The notes: generated by a model not told the origin, from the sequence alone. A stretch of 64,000 bases of DNA from Serilophus lunatus (GCA_013399895.1 VXBA01001255.1:2332207-2396206), one strand, 5' to 3'. Counted from the first letter of the stretch, positions 51,601 to 64,000 are shown. A program made the numbers and translations.

Positions 51601-51805
51601 AACATGTATGAGACACACAACCTAGTGGCTCTTAATCTACACCACTGACTTGTCTAATTCTTCAGAGACCACAGGCCATGAGACCAGATTTGGACTCAGG
51701 TCCTCCTAGGTCCTCATCTTACAGAGCCTGAAGAAGCCTTCCTGGTTGCATCAGGAGCTGCACAGACTTTTCTTCCAATGAACTGCTCCATTTTACCTAT
51801 CAATG
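45656..51805. other. Unique non-coding sequence
   Basis: No gene or clear repeat. Short echoes of the old dispersed repeat (TGGTGATTTACACCTTGGAT near 49470 and AAAGCCCACTAAAATTAATG near 50124) are too weak to call. The stretch at about 50480-50680 is AT-rich, homopolymer-poor and may be conserved. Frames such as 45881-46177 (minus) and 49694-49963 (plus) show no domain. Confidence 0.4.
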
Positions 51806-51955
51806 GAATCACATCATCATCACAGTTGGAAGAGACTTCTAAGATCACCAAGTCTAGCCATCAACTCAGCACTATCACTGCAACCCTTCAACCACTAAAC
51901 CATATCACCCAGTACCAGATCCAGGATGCCTTTTAAACACATCTAGGGTGTTTAC
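51806..51955 (-). mobile_element. CR1 LINE 3' fragment
   Basis: Plus-strand CAGTTGGAAGAGACTTCTAA, GATCACCAAGTCTAGCCATC, AACTCAGCACTATCAC, CCACTAAACCATATCACCC and CCTTTTAAACACATCTAGGG match, in order, the reverse complement of a CR1 subfamily 3' end, so the element is on the minus strand. The terminal repeat is degraded to ATCACATCATCATCAC. It is 5'-truncated near 51955. Confidence 0.88.
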
Positions 51956-53571
51956 TAGGGTTTTTGCTGACTCTCATTTAGTCTGCCTTTGAGCTTCTCA
52001 CTCTCCTAAAGTACCTATTCTCTTGAGGCTTGTCTTCCAGCAGATCCAGCACAAGAAAGCCCATACTCCTCTGTCTCTGAGCCAGCACCTTGGAATGATA
52101 AGAGGATTCAACTCTGATTCTCTTCAGTATAAAATAAAAAAAAGAAACCAAAATGTGGAATGAATGAATTTGAAATTCCAGTAAGAGGATACTCCTTGTA
52201 GCGGTGTGTTTTGCACTTAAATATGAGTTGCTGACTTGTAGCCACTTCTGGGACAAGGAGTGAGCCCCACTCAGCGACCTGCTGAACAAGAGCAGGATAG
52301 AGAGGTGGAATAGAAAGAATAGCAAAATTAGGACAAATCCTCATCACAGGGAACTGTGAGGTACTTTTTGTAGCACCATAAAGACCTTTAAATCTTGTTG
52401 AACCTGAGTATTTTTTATTTAGTGAACATTTAAGCTGTACGATATTTGACATTGCTTTCTCTAATCCTGTAAATAACACAGATGCATTTGAGCTGGAGCC
52501 CAAAATTCTGAGGGCTTTAGTCCAGAGGTTCAGCTCTTTGAACTGTTGCCTCCTGTTACAGGAGCTGCAGAATTTTCGATTTTCACAGTTTCAGCAACTT
52601 CACAAACATAAACAAGAAACTTTCTTCTTTTTACACTTGCCATGAAAAGGAAAGAAGGTCAGGAAAATTCCCATATCCAAGTATTAAAGAAATCCACAAT
52701 GAACCTTGAAGTGCAGTCTTATTGTTTTGAGCAGCTCTTCTGTGAATCCTGTCTCTGCATATGGATAATTCACTCTCTGGTGCTGAGCAGCTGGAGAACT
52801 GAAAGTCTGGCCAAAAGTGTATAGATAGAGCTGACTGTCTCAAGATTACATCCTAGATTACAGCCATCTTGTAGTCCATGAATAATGACAGCCAGCAAAC
52901 ACATTGCCCATGTCATGCAACTGGGAAGAGGTTTGATTCAATGCCTTTATGAAAAAGATGAAAAAAGTTTGTGTCAAATACTCTGCACAAAAGAAAAAAC
53001 TTCCCCCTAAGAAGAAAAGATCTCAATTGAAACTTTTTTTTTTCCTTTTTGGGAACTAAATGAGTAAGTGAAGCATTTTCTACTTTCTTTAGTTGTAGAA
53101 CAATTGCCTAACAGGTAAAAAAAATCTGAAAAATAGTCAGAAATTTTGGAAAGATGCTTTTTTTTGAAAGCAACATCATCACTTTTAAGTGATGCCAATG
53201 GAGGCAACACTACGTTAAAAGTGAAAATTAGCACTGAGTTCTGAAGATACTTCTCAACTATTCTGTGTTGCAGCCTTTATAATGATTTTTACTCGAGAAA
53301 AATAGTGAAAAAAGACCTTTTGCAAAAGAGAGTATTAAAATAGTGTTTTCAGCAAAAAAGAAACCCACTTTTTCCTATGAAAACTCATTTCAGCAGGTTG
53401 TTATTACAACTTGTGCTATTTTGGATTTGTCAGAAGGAGAATTAGTTCACTTTGCAGTATTAATACCCAATGCTGCCGACCACTTTCCTTCTGAAAAAGT
53501 GCACTAAATATTGGACTAAACCCTCTGTGTTTTTTCATGGCTCAGCATTATAGAGGCATAAAAAAATTGGC
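51956..53571. other. Unique non-coding sequence
   Basis: Overlapping minus frames at 51978-52325 and 52108-52503 (up to 131 codons) have no recognisable domain and no polyadenylation or splice arrangement. A T-run lies near 53034-53043. Confidence 0.4.
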
Positions 53572-53635
53572 TGAAGATCCAACTCAAAACCCATTAAAAA
53601 TCAATGAAAAGCTTTGCAGTGGACTAGTGTGGGTT
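53572..53635. repeat. Decayed dispersed amniote repeat
   Basis: GAAGATCCAACTC followed by AACCCATTAAAAATCAATG, AAAAGCTTTGCAGTGGACT and GTGTGGG fits a widely scattered old repeat built on CCCATTGAARTCAATGG. The family name is not certain from memory and the copy is heavily mutated. Confidence 0.35.
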
Positions 53636-55109
53636 ACCTCCCCACTGACTACAAATGAAATTAATCTGTCAGGCAGCAATAATACAGTGGTATAATTAAC
53701 TTTCTTAGAATACAATCACTTTAACTTTCATTAAAAGTGATGAGTTTCTTTCAATTATGTTGCCAAGATGCATTTGGTTGTTGTTTGCTTGTTTGCTGTT
53801 GAAAAAAGAAATAAATCCTTTTTTGGTTAATTTCCCTCTGGATTGGGGATTGTTGCTGTAATGAAGTCCAACTTCCAGGGTCATGCTTGAGAATGTAGTG
53901 ACAAATAGGGACATCTGTAGAATGGGGAAATAACAGCTCTTTTCTTACTAGAGCCAGGAGCAGGCACATTCCACCCAAAAGCTGATGAGAACTCCATGCA
54001 ATATTGATTCTGCCTGAACAGCAATTCGAGCAGTAAACTGGTATTACAATAAGAGATTGCACAAGTTTTCCAAGCAGAGTTGGGCTGATGAGGGGAAAAT
54101 ATGGGCCTGGCATCTGGAGAGACCACGACTTTGAGCCTCTTCATTCTGAAAAACCACCTGACATGGACAAGACAGGCTGTTGTCTTGTGCCTCAGGATTT
54201 CATTGGGCTTTGGAAACTCAATAGTTCGCATTGACTTCTCAGTACCATGGTTGAATTTTGCCTTCTCTTGGGGTAAGAACTAGAAATGCGCAGCAACTGC
54301 CTCATCTGCTGCAGTCCCTCCCTTCTCAAAAGAATCTCAGGCCACCTCTTACTGTCTGTTTGTGACTTCTTTCCAGTCTGATTCTCATATCTAGCCAAGA
54401 TGACAGGGAGGTGGAGAGGTTTGCTTTTCTCATAACTATACGATGCTTCTCGCCTGTGCATCTTAATGGCAATTACAGAAAGCTGCAAGAGGCCACAGGC
54501 AGGAAAAAGGGCATTAAATAAAGATGAGGCTGTATCAAGCAGAGCTATGAGAAACTTGGCAAGTTTGATTCCCATAGGATCACAAGAGCATCTTCAGCTG
54601 CGATCCACTGAACAGCTGCCAAAGACAGCAGTCAGAGGGACGGTTTCAGCCTGGGCTACAGAGGAGCAGAGGCCAACTAGGGTGTGAGTTTTCCTTACAT
54701 TCACTCCCTGCCCCATTTGTATGCACGTATGCATGTATTTCCTTTTTTTCACTTTTCAATCTCTTACCTGAAAATACCAAAAGAATGTCCACCATTTTCA
54801 AAAGAAGACAATATTCAGGGATGGAATGTAATCATCTTTCAGAGCCCTGATATGGACTGGTTTTGACCTCATAAACTAATCGTAGATATTTCTTTATTCT
54901 TAGAAAAATCTAAGGCTTGAAGGTGTGAATGTTATAGTGCACAGTCACAGAAAAGTCTTAGTACTTGTGATACTAACAGTTGGAAAATAGGTCAGATGCA
55001 TCTTTAAGCATAGACATGGGGCTAAATAAATGAAGGTCTTGTAAAAGAGTCAGGGGAGGAATTTTTGTTTGTGTTGATCTGGAAGAATTTAGAGAAATGG
55101 AACAAAGGA
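53636..55109. other. Unique non-coding sequence
   Basis: Frames on both strands at 53751-54575 (up to 127 codons) overlap one another and show no domain. No repeat is seen. Confidence 0.4.
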
Positions 55110-55135
55110 GAACCTATTCTGTGAACCTATTCTGT
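55110..55135. repeat. Exact 13-bp tandem duplication
   Basis: GAACCTATTCTGT occurs twice in direct succession (55110-55122 and 55123-55135) with no mismatch, so the duplication is recent on a sequence scale. Confidence 0.9.
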
Positions 55136-55262
55136 TTTCATATTTTTAACAGTTATTTTAATATTAAAATCTACCTCAATTTTTAATCTAAAATGCCATT
55201 TAGATGACAAAGATATAAAACAGTTCTAGTTTGAGAAAGTTGACATAGGATGTGACCATGCT

Positions 55263-55304
55263 CCTTCCAGTTGTTCCTTCCAGTTGTTCCTTCGTGTTCC
55301 TTCC
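55263..55304. repeat. 13-bp tandem duplication with a degenerate third unit
   Basis: CCTTCCAGTTGTT occurs twice exactly (55263-55275 and 55276-55288). CCTTCGTGTTCCTTCC continues the pattern imperfectly. It lies about 130 bases from the other 13-bp duplication. Confidence 0.88.
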
Positions 55305-57698
55305 TCACCCCCAAAACATGCCACATTCAACCAAACACCTCCAGTTGGTCTGGAAACTCATTTTTAGGTGAAATTTCTATTTGTCTGAAAGAGTTCGCCT
55401 AGGTCCCCCAAATCTGGTATTGGTTATACAGTTCTGCATTGTTCTTCTATACAGCAAGCTCTCTGTACCGTGAAAAAGTCCTCCAGTGTATTGCCAGGTC
55501 TTTACTAAGTTAGTTTCCTTTTCTTGGTCAGGTGTTGCATAGTTCTAAGATACATAACACAGCTCTTCCAAAATAAAAGGGCCAGGCATTGAGCCTTGGT
55601 CCATTTTTGTACATTGAAGGAGAGATACCAGTGCCAGGAGAAAAAACTAGGATATCTTTCCCTAAAATTCAGAAAATCTTTGCAGATTTCACTTTTCAGC
55701 CTCAGCCTTGTGTTTGCAGGAGCCATCACTTACATGTCTAATTCAAATAGCTTCTTGCTCTTTTTCTTGTTTTTTCTGATTTTTGCTTTGAGTCCAACTC
55801 GGAAGGCAGCACTTACTCAGGTGTGCTATTTTGCAGTGACCCCTATTAAAAATGGAATAACAAGACAAGCTGGCAGAAGTGAGCAGAAGATACAGTAAGT
55901 GGGCAATAACATTTTTCTGCCCCGGTGGATACTTCTAAGCTGGGTAAAAGACACAGTTGACCTTTTAAACTCTGATTTAGGTCTCCTTAAGATTCCCTCA
56001 GGATATCTTTCCTCATTCTGTGCAATCTTTAATGTATGCAATAGTTGGCAAGGAAATGCCTTGGTAAATCTCTCTTAGTATTCAGCAAATATCCAAAGGG
56101 TTGAATGCTACTGTAATTAAAACCTATTTGCCTCAAACTTCCCCTTTGTCCATCAGCCTTCCTCTGTGACTGCTCTTTATCCCTTGATATTATGTCAGGT
56201 GTTATCCCACTCCATTCCTTCTGCTGCCGGTGGATTTGTTACCAGCTCAGTAGGTCAGCGTGAATTGTGCAGGGCGCAGTAGGACTTTGGACTCAGCTCC
56301 CTTGACCGAGAGGCTTAGTAAACACAGGACTCTTCACTGCTGAGCTCAGAGTCTCAAGTGCAACCAGCACTGGACTTAGAGCTTGAGGCAAGGTAACCTG
56401 ATGGTGAGGGGTGAGATACACTGTCATTATTTTTCTCTGTGGCAAAGCTAGTCTCCACAGCAGAGCCATAAGGAGAAGGTGCTCAGGACTATGAATCCAT
56501 GTGCTGTGAAGCTCACCATGCTGGTGAGGTTGGGAATTTTTTGTTTCTGGACACAGGTTTCATGGTTACAGGTACAAGACAGGCATGCCTGGATTCCCTA
56601 GACATGTCAAGTCCTATATGGGGTTGTGTTCTGCATACAGCTTGGACTCATGGGATCACTGTCCTTTCTCAAATCCATTTACATCTGTTGTGATTAAATT
56701 TGTATCTTATTGTAATGCCTTGGAAAAAGCCCAAACAAAACTCTATCCCCAATATTTAATGTAGTCGAGAGAAAGGGAAGCTGAGGCGATGGCCTGCCAT
56801 GAAGATACAGGTGTTGTTCTCCCAGCTCTCTGGCATCTCCTTTCATCCTTTTTTTCCCCCTCATGCTTTCATGTGGAAGTAGAAGGAACAGAGATCATCT
56901 TTACGCTAAGTACCGCTATTGGGTGGTACAGATGAATTTGATTTCTCAGCACTGCAGCCACCTGTGCTGTCTCAATGTAAAATTAAGGACATGAACAACA
57001 TCAAGGGCTGTCTCTTCCTTCCAGCCCAGGATTAATGTCAGAGAGGATTGTATCCTCACTGCTTTAAAGTCATCAGCTCCTGTCAACTCTCATGGGCATC
57101 TGAAGACTGTGTTGCCTCTTCGTGCTTTGACGGCTTCAGGATTTGAAAAAGAAGCTCAGAAATTATGTCCTTTATTTAAAAACTTTCTTATCCACCAATT
57201 CATTAAATATTTTATTCTTAAAAAAGGTCTGTCAGGAAAATAATCCTACTGACACAAAACCTTTAGGCCAAGTGCTAAAATTAAGCAATTACATAAGCAA
57301 TGCTAAAATGGAGGGTCTGTTGGTTTCCTTGTGTAACAGACTTACCTAGGTGTATTAATTCACCATTCAAACACTTCTCTGTAGTATGTCCTGAATGATC
57401 TTTTCCCCTCAACTAAATCACAGACTGAAAATTAAAAAAAAATACTTGAGAAGAACATGCTAGAGGGGCAATTTCCTAACAAGGCCTCCAACTTGGCACG
57501 CCACAACAAATTAGCTTTCCACTATTGTTGTTTTCACACATAAATTGCTCCATTTTCTAAGACTGACAGATTAGCAGAAAAGGTATGCAGCTTTTACTGA
57601 AAAACATTGATCATTAAAAAAGGTTTGGGGCTAGTTTTTTCCTGGGAAAATCCACATAAAGTATTTTTTAGCATTTTGTGAGATTAATCTACACTTAC
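55305..57698. other. Unique non-coding sequence
   Basis: No gene supported. A good minus-strand donor (ACCTAG|GTAAGT, GT at 57345) and a plus-strand acceptor (CTTGTGTTTGCAG, ending at 55720) are present but unpaired with convincing exons. CpGs cluster mildly at 56225-56310. Confidence 0.4.
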
Positions 57699-57803
57699 CT
57701 ATGGGCTGTGGGGCAGGTTTAGCTCCAAGTGTTGTATGGCTCCTCTTTGGCCACACTTGGCAGCAAGCCCAATCTCTTTGGAGCCCTTCCTTTGCACAGG
57801 CTG
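57699..57803 (-). other. Candidate 105-nt spliced exon on the minus strand
   Basis: On the minus strand the acceptor TTTCCGTCTCTCAG ends at 57804. It is followed by 105 nt and the consensus-like donor CCATAG|GTAAGT (GT begins at 57698). One frame is open through the donor, another is closed only by its last codon and the third is closed by an internal TAA, so coding is uncertain. A non-coding transcript exon is possible. Another GTAAGT donor lies 350 bases further along the same strand. Confidence 0.2.
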
Positions 57804-57939
57804 CTGAGAGACGGAAATTTCATTTTTTTCCGGTCAGCTTTATTTTCTACATAATTATTTTCTACTTTAGTCTCCGAGTTCTTTGCTTAGAATTACAATA
57901 GAAAATATGTTTAAATCTCTTCCATGCTTCCCTTTTTAG

Positions 57940-58336
57940 TCCGGTCCTGCTGTGATTTACTGGACGCTGTAAAGCACAGCTCTCTGGCTGGGAAACTCAT
58001 GGCTGAGTTGAGGGCAATGGTGGCTGAGGTTTTCTCGGAAGGGAACCTGCCTTGTTTCGATCCAGCTCATACTTTGAGAGTGCTTGCCACCTTCTGGTTT
58101 AGGAAAGGATTACAGTTAACTCGGGCATATTGAGGAAATCGACTGCAAAAATACTGGTCCTAATCCTATGGAGGAGAGGTTTTCAAAATGTCGTAAAGCT
58201 GATTGGAGAACTTTGAAGTGAAAGGATGGATTTTTAAATTTTTTTTGTTTATTTGTTAGTTACTTTGTTTTATTTTAGTCTGGGGGGATGCAGTTATATC
58301 TGACAAGAAAAAAATTAAGGAGATTTTTAAAATAAA
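57940..58336 (+). CDS. Candidate terminal exon with polyadenylation signal, unidentified
   Basis: A clean pyrimidine tract and acceptor (CTCTTCCATGCTTCCCTTTTTAG, AG at 57938-57939) leads into a frame that stays open to TGA at 58131-58133. An AATAAA lies at 58331-58336. The peptide reads CCDLLDAVKHSSLAGKLMAE and continues with a helix-like, leucine-rich stretch, then FDPAHTLRVLATFWF. The block keeps several CpGs (GTCCGG, GACGCT, TCTCGG, TTCGAT, CTCGGG) against a CpG-poor background. This could mean purifying constraint, or only recent arrival. No family is recognised and no upstream partner exon was identified. Confidence 0.28.
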
Positions 58337-61300
58337 ATACTTAATTTGATAATATTGACATAATTGGAAAATGCCCTTTATCCATTACAAAAAATGTTAA
58401 GAGAAAATACTGAAAACAAGAATAAAGAAAAATTAATCTTATAAGTTAAATAAGTACAAATCCTTCAAAAGAAAAGAACTTTGAAATTGGAAACTATTTT
58501 TTTCTCACAAAACTGCTTGCAGATTTTAACCAGTTTCAGACATTTCCATTGGATCTTGTCAGATGTCAGCAGGCATGCCACCCCATTTCAGCAAGGCCAT
58601 TTTAGAGTATTATACGTGGCATACGTATGAGAGGAGGATATATATTATGTCTAAAAAAGCCACTTCACAATTATAGATACTCAGATAATACAAGTAGTGT
58701 CATTATCAAAAATCAAGGCACATCTTAGACAGTCATCTGCAATTTAGCTAGATGAAAGCATCCCACAAACCACATGTATTTGTGTGAGGTTGGTATATGC
58801 TTATTCTAATGGATATCACATTTTCTTGGCCTGATATAATTCATACTTAATTTCAGATGTCAAAGTTTTGTCCAAAAAAGTAATTTATACAGAGATCCTA
58901 ATAGAAGGCACTAGAGTATCTGAAAACATTCCAGTAGTGCATGAAACAATGTGACTAACCTACGACACTGAATTGTACAATTTGTTCTTTCACAGCAAGG
59001 GACAATGGGTGGGCAGTGAAGCAATTCTTTTTGTTGTGCACAACAATGACACACATATAGAATTATGTTTATATTGGAAAAGGCAGGTCAAAGCCAATGT
59101 TCCTCACAGAGGGAGAATGGCAGTAGAGTTTCAATGCTCCACAGTGTTTGGGAGTTCACATAAGTAGCAAAAGAAAAAAAAATTGTTGTTTGGATGGATC
59201 TAGCTTGGCCACGCACATCTTCACCCTGCAACATAGTCCTTGTTTGTTTTTGCTAATTAGAACAGAACTTGTTGAACCTCACTACTGAGCACAGCTTGAA
59301 TTATGACTGTAGCCATGGTGAGGTAAGCAGCAGCTATTTGTTGATCCACCAAGAAGATGTGGGAAGAGAAGGCGGGAATTGGAGGAAAAACAGGTGTGGA
59401 ACAATTCAGAGGTGTGCTGCAGAATTCCTTGCTGAGTGTGCCACATCTCTGTGCATGCTAATGTCCACAGGCAATACAAGAAAAACTGGAAAAATAAAAA
59501 ACATGAAGTAATGGCTTTTAGATAGCTTCAGCATGGTTTTCATGCAGAAGAGAAGAGTTGGAGGTAAAAACTGCCAATTTTTCTGTTCATCAAAAGAAAG
59601 CAAAACAGGGTCAGAGCCAGTGGGAATAAAGGAAGAACAAGGAGCATAAGTTCATTTATTTCCAAGCCTTCACTTGGGACAATGCTGAGAATTATACCAT
59701 GAGCAGCCCAGATGCCAAAGCATAGTAAGCTGAAGAAGAAGCTGATTCCTGACCCAGGAAACGGAGTAATGGCCTTTCTCAGTTTTGCCCTAATGCCTCA
59801 CAAATCACTGCTAGGCCTATTTTGGAGCTGGGATGTTTTGTCAAGGCTTCCTTCTCTGACCAGGAGACATGTCAGGTTTATGAAAAGTGAGAGCATCCCA
59901 CTCAGGATTATTTATCCCTCTGTCCCTACCTGGATGAAAAATCACCACTGTTCATTCCCAGGTTCATTTCACTGAGCCTTAAAATACATGGGACCCAGAG
60001 GGAGTGTAGATTTCAAGAAAATTCCGCCTACACAACCTGCTGCTGTGTACTTCAGCATTGATATCCAGGAGAGCTGTGCAGCAGCGTGTGTGAATTTGGT
60101 TTCTCCCTCTCACGTTCAGTGCATAAATCAGCCTATTATGTCTTTGTACTGCTTGAGCCAATTCTCCTTCCTTCTGTTCAGCCATGTGAGAATTACTTAT
60201 GGGAAACTGTAGCAAACATGTTAACTTAAGAATCTTCTCTGTTATAACTCAAGCTCATTTACCAAATCAAAACAGAGTACATTTTTATATGAATATTTGA
60301 ATTGACTGTTAATAACAAATCTGGCTGTCTGTGTTATAGGCAGAACAGTTATGTTTGAGCCTTTATTGACTGTGCAGTTTCCTAATTCAGGAATTAATTG
60401 CAGAAATAATGTGTTAAGATATTGTGACTGTGACAATAAAAGCTGTCTGCAGATCTGAAAGATCTCGGGTATCTTCCATTGCTACCAGAGTCTATCAAAT
60501 GAAGACTAAGAAACAAATTAATTTGCCAGAAGTAATATTTGCATCATCCAGAGCAACAAAAACAAGTACATCTTTGGAGGGTGAATAACCTCTGATAGTG
60601 ATTAAGGTATCGATAATTTTCACAGCATTTTTTTTCCCATCCTTAGTATCAATTTGCTGACTTCTTGGATTAATTCATGGGAATAATTTCTGCTTAATAT
60701 ATAACCACTCTTAGAGTATTGTGGAAAGAAAAATTCATTGCTCTAATTGGTATCAAGTTACACAGTATGTATCTACTCATTATTTGGTTGAATACAATGA
60801 AGACTTTGTGGACAACATATTTGAAATTCCCTCTTGGTAAATTTTTGTTTGTTTGCTTGTTTGTTTTTTTAACAGTTTCAGAAATAAGCCTAGTTTCCAT
60901 GGATGTTCCTGCCAGTACACTCGTTCATTCAGAGCTTTGGACTTTATCCCAACTGGCCACTTATTTGCCAGTCAAAATGGACAGATGCAGGAGGTCAGCA
61001 TTTTCTATGATCAAGTCATAAAAAAGAAATTTTAGTTTCCAGCAATTTTGATGCTGTTGAGAGTGTTTTTCATTTTAAGCATGACTGATTCCACAGCTTC
61101 TAGATGACATTTTCAGAAGACAAAATGTATAGCTGTTGTGAAATCTGTTGGACTTCTCAGCACATGAGAGGAGGTATCAGAGCACAGTAAAATACCTTTC
61201 CCATTAAAGGAAGGAATGTAGCTGGATTTATTTTGCTATGCCATTTGAAGCTGAAATTAAAAAGCCTCCAAGCTATGTAATGCCATTGTATGATGCCAAA

Positions 61301-64000
61301 TACGTGCAAATTCTGCTTGAGATACCTGCTACCTGGAGACTTCTGTCTGCTGTAACATATGACAGAGGTAAAAGGATGATTAAGTGTCAGTGAGTGTAGC
61401 CATGAGCCAAAAGCTTCCAGATGAAATAAAGCTCTTTCTCACAGCAGAAGCAATTACAATGTACCTGTTTTTATTGTATTTAACATCGCTGCTAAAAGGC
61501 TGCACTGCTCTCAAGTACAGGAGTGGTAGCACCTGAATTTTTATGGGTAAAGAGTAGTTTCTGCTGAACACATCCTAAATCCTCTAGAACTTCACAGGAA
61601 GCCACAGAACATCCCTGCAGGCGTCAAGAATAGCTGTTTTGAATAGGAATACATAGCTTGCAAAGGAACTATGTATGTATGTCTTTCTTTATCCATACAT
61701 AAGCACATACGGAGAGAGAAAAACCTCCACTTTTAAATTTTTGGGGTTTCATTTCTTAGATAAGTCACAATTTTCTTGGGATGGATGAAAAATTCTGTTC
61801 GTAGTTCCTGTCTTTTGAACATAGGAAGCATTTTCATGAGAAAGATATTACTTCTTTTCCCATAACACAAGTCCAGAACTGATAAACTGTCTGGTTTGGC
61901 ATTTTGTTGTGAGAAGTGTGCTGGCTTTTTTCTTTAATTTGGTTATTTTTATTTTACACGAAGGAGAAAAAGATATTCACTTTTCCCTCATTTGGATCCA
62001 AACTATTTCCTGACTTTTCAAAATTTTAATTTTTTTTATGAGAACTAAAAAAAACATTAACATTTTTCATCCATGTCTATGAGCTGCATGTTCAAGCGCT
62101 TTGCGTAACTCTCAGCAATTTACAGTTTTAATTCTTCCTGAGATGACAACTAGAAACTAGTATCATGCCTCCTACACTGCCTCCACCATGGAGTGATGTG
62201 CTCCAAGCTCACCGTGCCCTGCTCCTCCTGACCTGAAAGGGTCAGATTGTGAAAAATGAGTGAATTCATGCTGGGAAGTGATGCTCAGAAGAATCCTACG
62301 AATTCTACATTTTTACAGACATAATAGTATACTAGCCAAATCTTCCGACTCAAATATATGCCAGTTAGTATCAGGCCCATAATTTGATCTGTAGTCCTCA
62401 AGAGAGGTCACCATGGCTCTAGACAGTTAATTAGGTGATTAGCTACCTCCACCACTTAAGCAAACATTTTTACTTATTTATCACTAGACTTTATCTGACT
62501 TGATAACTTTGCCAGTTTATGCAGACTTCCACTGCACATTTTTCTCTACATTCTAACTGTAGAAAGTGCCTCTCTGAGATAGTCCATCTAGGCAGGATTT
62601 TCCAGTTGCTTCCAACACTTGAGGGTATATCTCTGTAAAATGTTTTGCTTGGGATCTGGATCTACAGGTTTAATTTGAAGATGTTTTGCACAACATAGAT
62701 CGACTTTCTGTATAAAATGTGTTGCAGGATTTAATTCAGCATACTGTAAAAAGTGAGGTTAAAAATCCTAAATTCATTCATTGCTTTCTGCTTTTTAATT
62801 CTATTGTTAAATAAGCCAAGAATCCTAGAAAACGAGAACTATATTTCAAGGAGTGAAGTATTTTTTTTTCTTTTCACATCAGCTTCAGCTATACCCTACA
62901 TAGTTCAAAAGGCATTTGTGAAACTGATTCTTCAAGAGGCAGTTAGATTAATTTTTTCTCTCAATGTGACTCCTAAATCCTTTTTTATTTTTTATTCCTG
63001 TTTTCCACAATATCATGACTTGCCATTTTACAGAATAGCTTTTTTAAACAATTTGAATAGGCCAGATAATAACCAAATGATGCTATATCCTTCAGTATCA
63101 TCGTCTTGTCCTTATATTTACTTAATTAGATACCAAGCTTTTCCGGTAATTAAAAATTATTAAACATATACAACATCATAACCCTGAGTCAGAATCACTT
63201 CTAGAAAATCTGCCCAAGAACTAACGCTTTTTGCTAATGATTTCTTATATTGTATTTTTCACAGGTTGTGATGTTTAATCAAACATCATGGGTTAATAGA
63301 AAGTACAGCTGGAGGAAAAAGGGGTGATCAATTCTTTTCCACACCCCTAAATAGGATCAGTTGTACCAATACCTCATTCCAAAAATGTTACAGCTTGAGA
63401 AATATCTTAATCATCCAGTTGTGCATCCTTGTCAGAGAACAAATTAGGTTTTGTGACAAGACCTCTTTCTCACAGAACAGTGTTGACTGACAGTATATCT
63501 TTTTATTCCTTACCTATTATATTTTTAAAAATGTCTTCTCATTTGAAGTGTTCACATTCAAACATCTTTTCAAATGTGGAAATGAAGAATCTTCACTCAC
63601 TGTTGCAAGAAATTTCATCTATTTCTAACTAGATATGATCAAGCTTTTAATCTCTAGCCAAAATTAGAGCTTGATTGAAAGATCATTAAATCCAGCAGGA
63701 TTATTTGCAATTATTTAATAAGCTAGGTCTTTTCTACATTTAAAAATGTTAAAATAATTGTCAGCTATTTAATCTAAAGAGGAGTTCCAAATGGGTAAAT
63801 TTAATTCTTCTGGGAGAAAATGATACCTGGGAAAGCCAAGAACAGTTGCTTTTTAATATTATAAGATGATGTTGGAGTATTAGATTCTCTCCTATAGTAA
63901 CAGCCTACAAAATACCTTTGGCTGCTGAAGAGTGAGACATGAACAGAAAGCAATGTTTGCTGGTAAGAAGACCAAAGCCTCAGACAGATAAAAAGCATCT
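58337..64000. other. Unique AT-rich non-coding sequence
   Basis: No gene supported. Frames such as 59712-59975, 60719-61021 and 62753-63163 (136 codons, very hydrophobic and AT-driven) have no domain. Short TTTG-type (60843-60868) and TATG-type (61671-61682) simple repeats are present. The end of the window is unremarkable. Confidence 0.45.

Noticed and set aside
52108..52503. 131-codon minus frame
   Set aside because: Overlaps another equally long minus frame and has no signals of splicing or termination.
55596..55898. 100-codon plus frame with an acceptor and a GTAAGT donor
   Set aside because: The middle is a T-run translated as a hydrophobic stretch, and several competing acceptors and donors lie inside it.
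62753..63163. 136-codon hydrophobic plus frame
   Set aside because: Phenylalanine/isoleucine/leucine-rich because the sequence is T-rich. No topology or motif of a known membrane protein.
1..64000. tRNA, rRNA, CRISPR array, bacterial operon or plasmid features
   Set aside because: No tRNA B-box with a matching A-box was noticed by eye, no regularly spaced repeats, and the repeat content is vertebrate (avian).

Overview
The window looks like nuclear genomic DNA from a bird, probably a songbird or close relative. It is AT-rich and has no dense open reading frames. It carries several truncated 3' ends of CR1 retrotransposons (the dominant avian LINE) in both orientations. It also holds two copies of one avian-type endogenous-retrovirus LTR family whose ends read TGTGGTGGTTT. 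A 307-base run of N lies inside one GC-rich LTR, typical of a draft assembly. No bacterial, plasmid or phage gene organisation is visible.

Layout. 1-18400 is mostly unique AT-rich sequence with a (TTTATTA)-rich tract near 1.3 kb, CR1 fragments at 5.2 kb (minus) and 10.9 kb (plus), and quiet stretches that read like conserved non-coding DNA near 6.2-7.6 kb. A decayed CR1 (18.4 kb) is followed by the first solo LTR (18839-19988, with the assembly gap). 20-41 kb is again unique sequence. It contains a few exon-like open frames: about 29.9 kb plus, 32.0 kb minus, and a minus-strand terminal-exon-like block at 40.3-40.7 kb with a splice acceptor, stop and two AATAAA signals. A CR1 tail lies at 38.9 kb. 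At 41.7 kb there is a long, nearly perfect pre-miRNA-like hairpin, followed by a decayed inverted-repeat element. The second solo LTR (42220-43194) is intact and has a perfect 5-bp target duplication. 43-64 kb is AT-rich unique sequence with a CR1 at 51.8 kb, small tandem duplications near 55.1-55.3 kb and possible exons near 57.7-58.3 kb.

No protein-coding gene is recognised with confidence. The exon-like calls are ab initio impressions from splice-like signals and open frames. In a 64 kb AT-rich window, chance frames of 60-100 codons are common, so these calls have low confidence. The best supported features are the CR1 fragments, the LTR pair with target duplications, the assembly gap and the hairpin. 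The window is best read as a gene desert or the inside of large introns.
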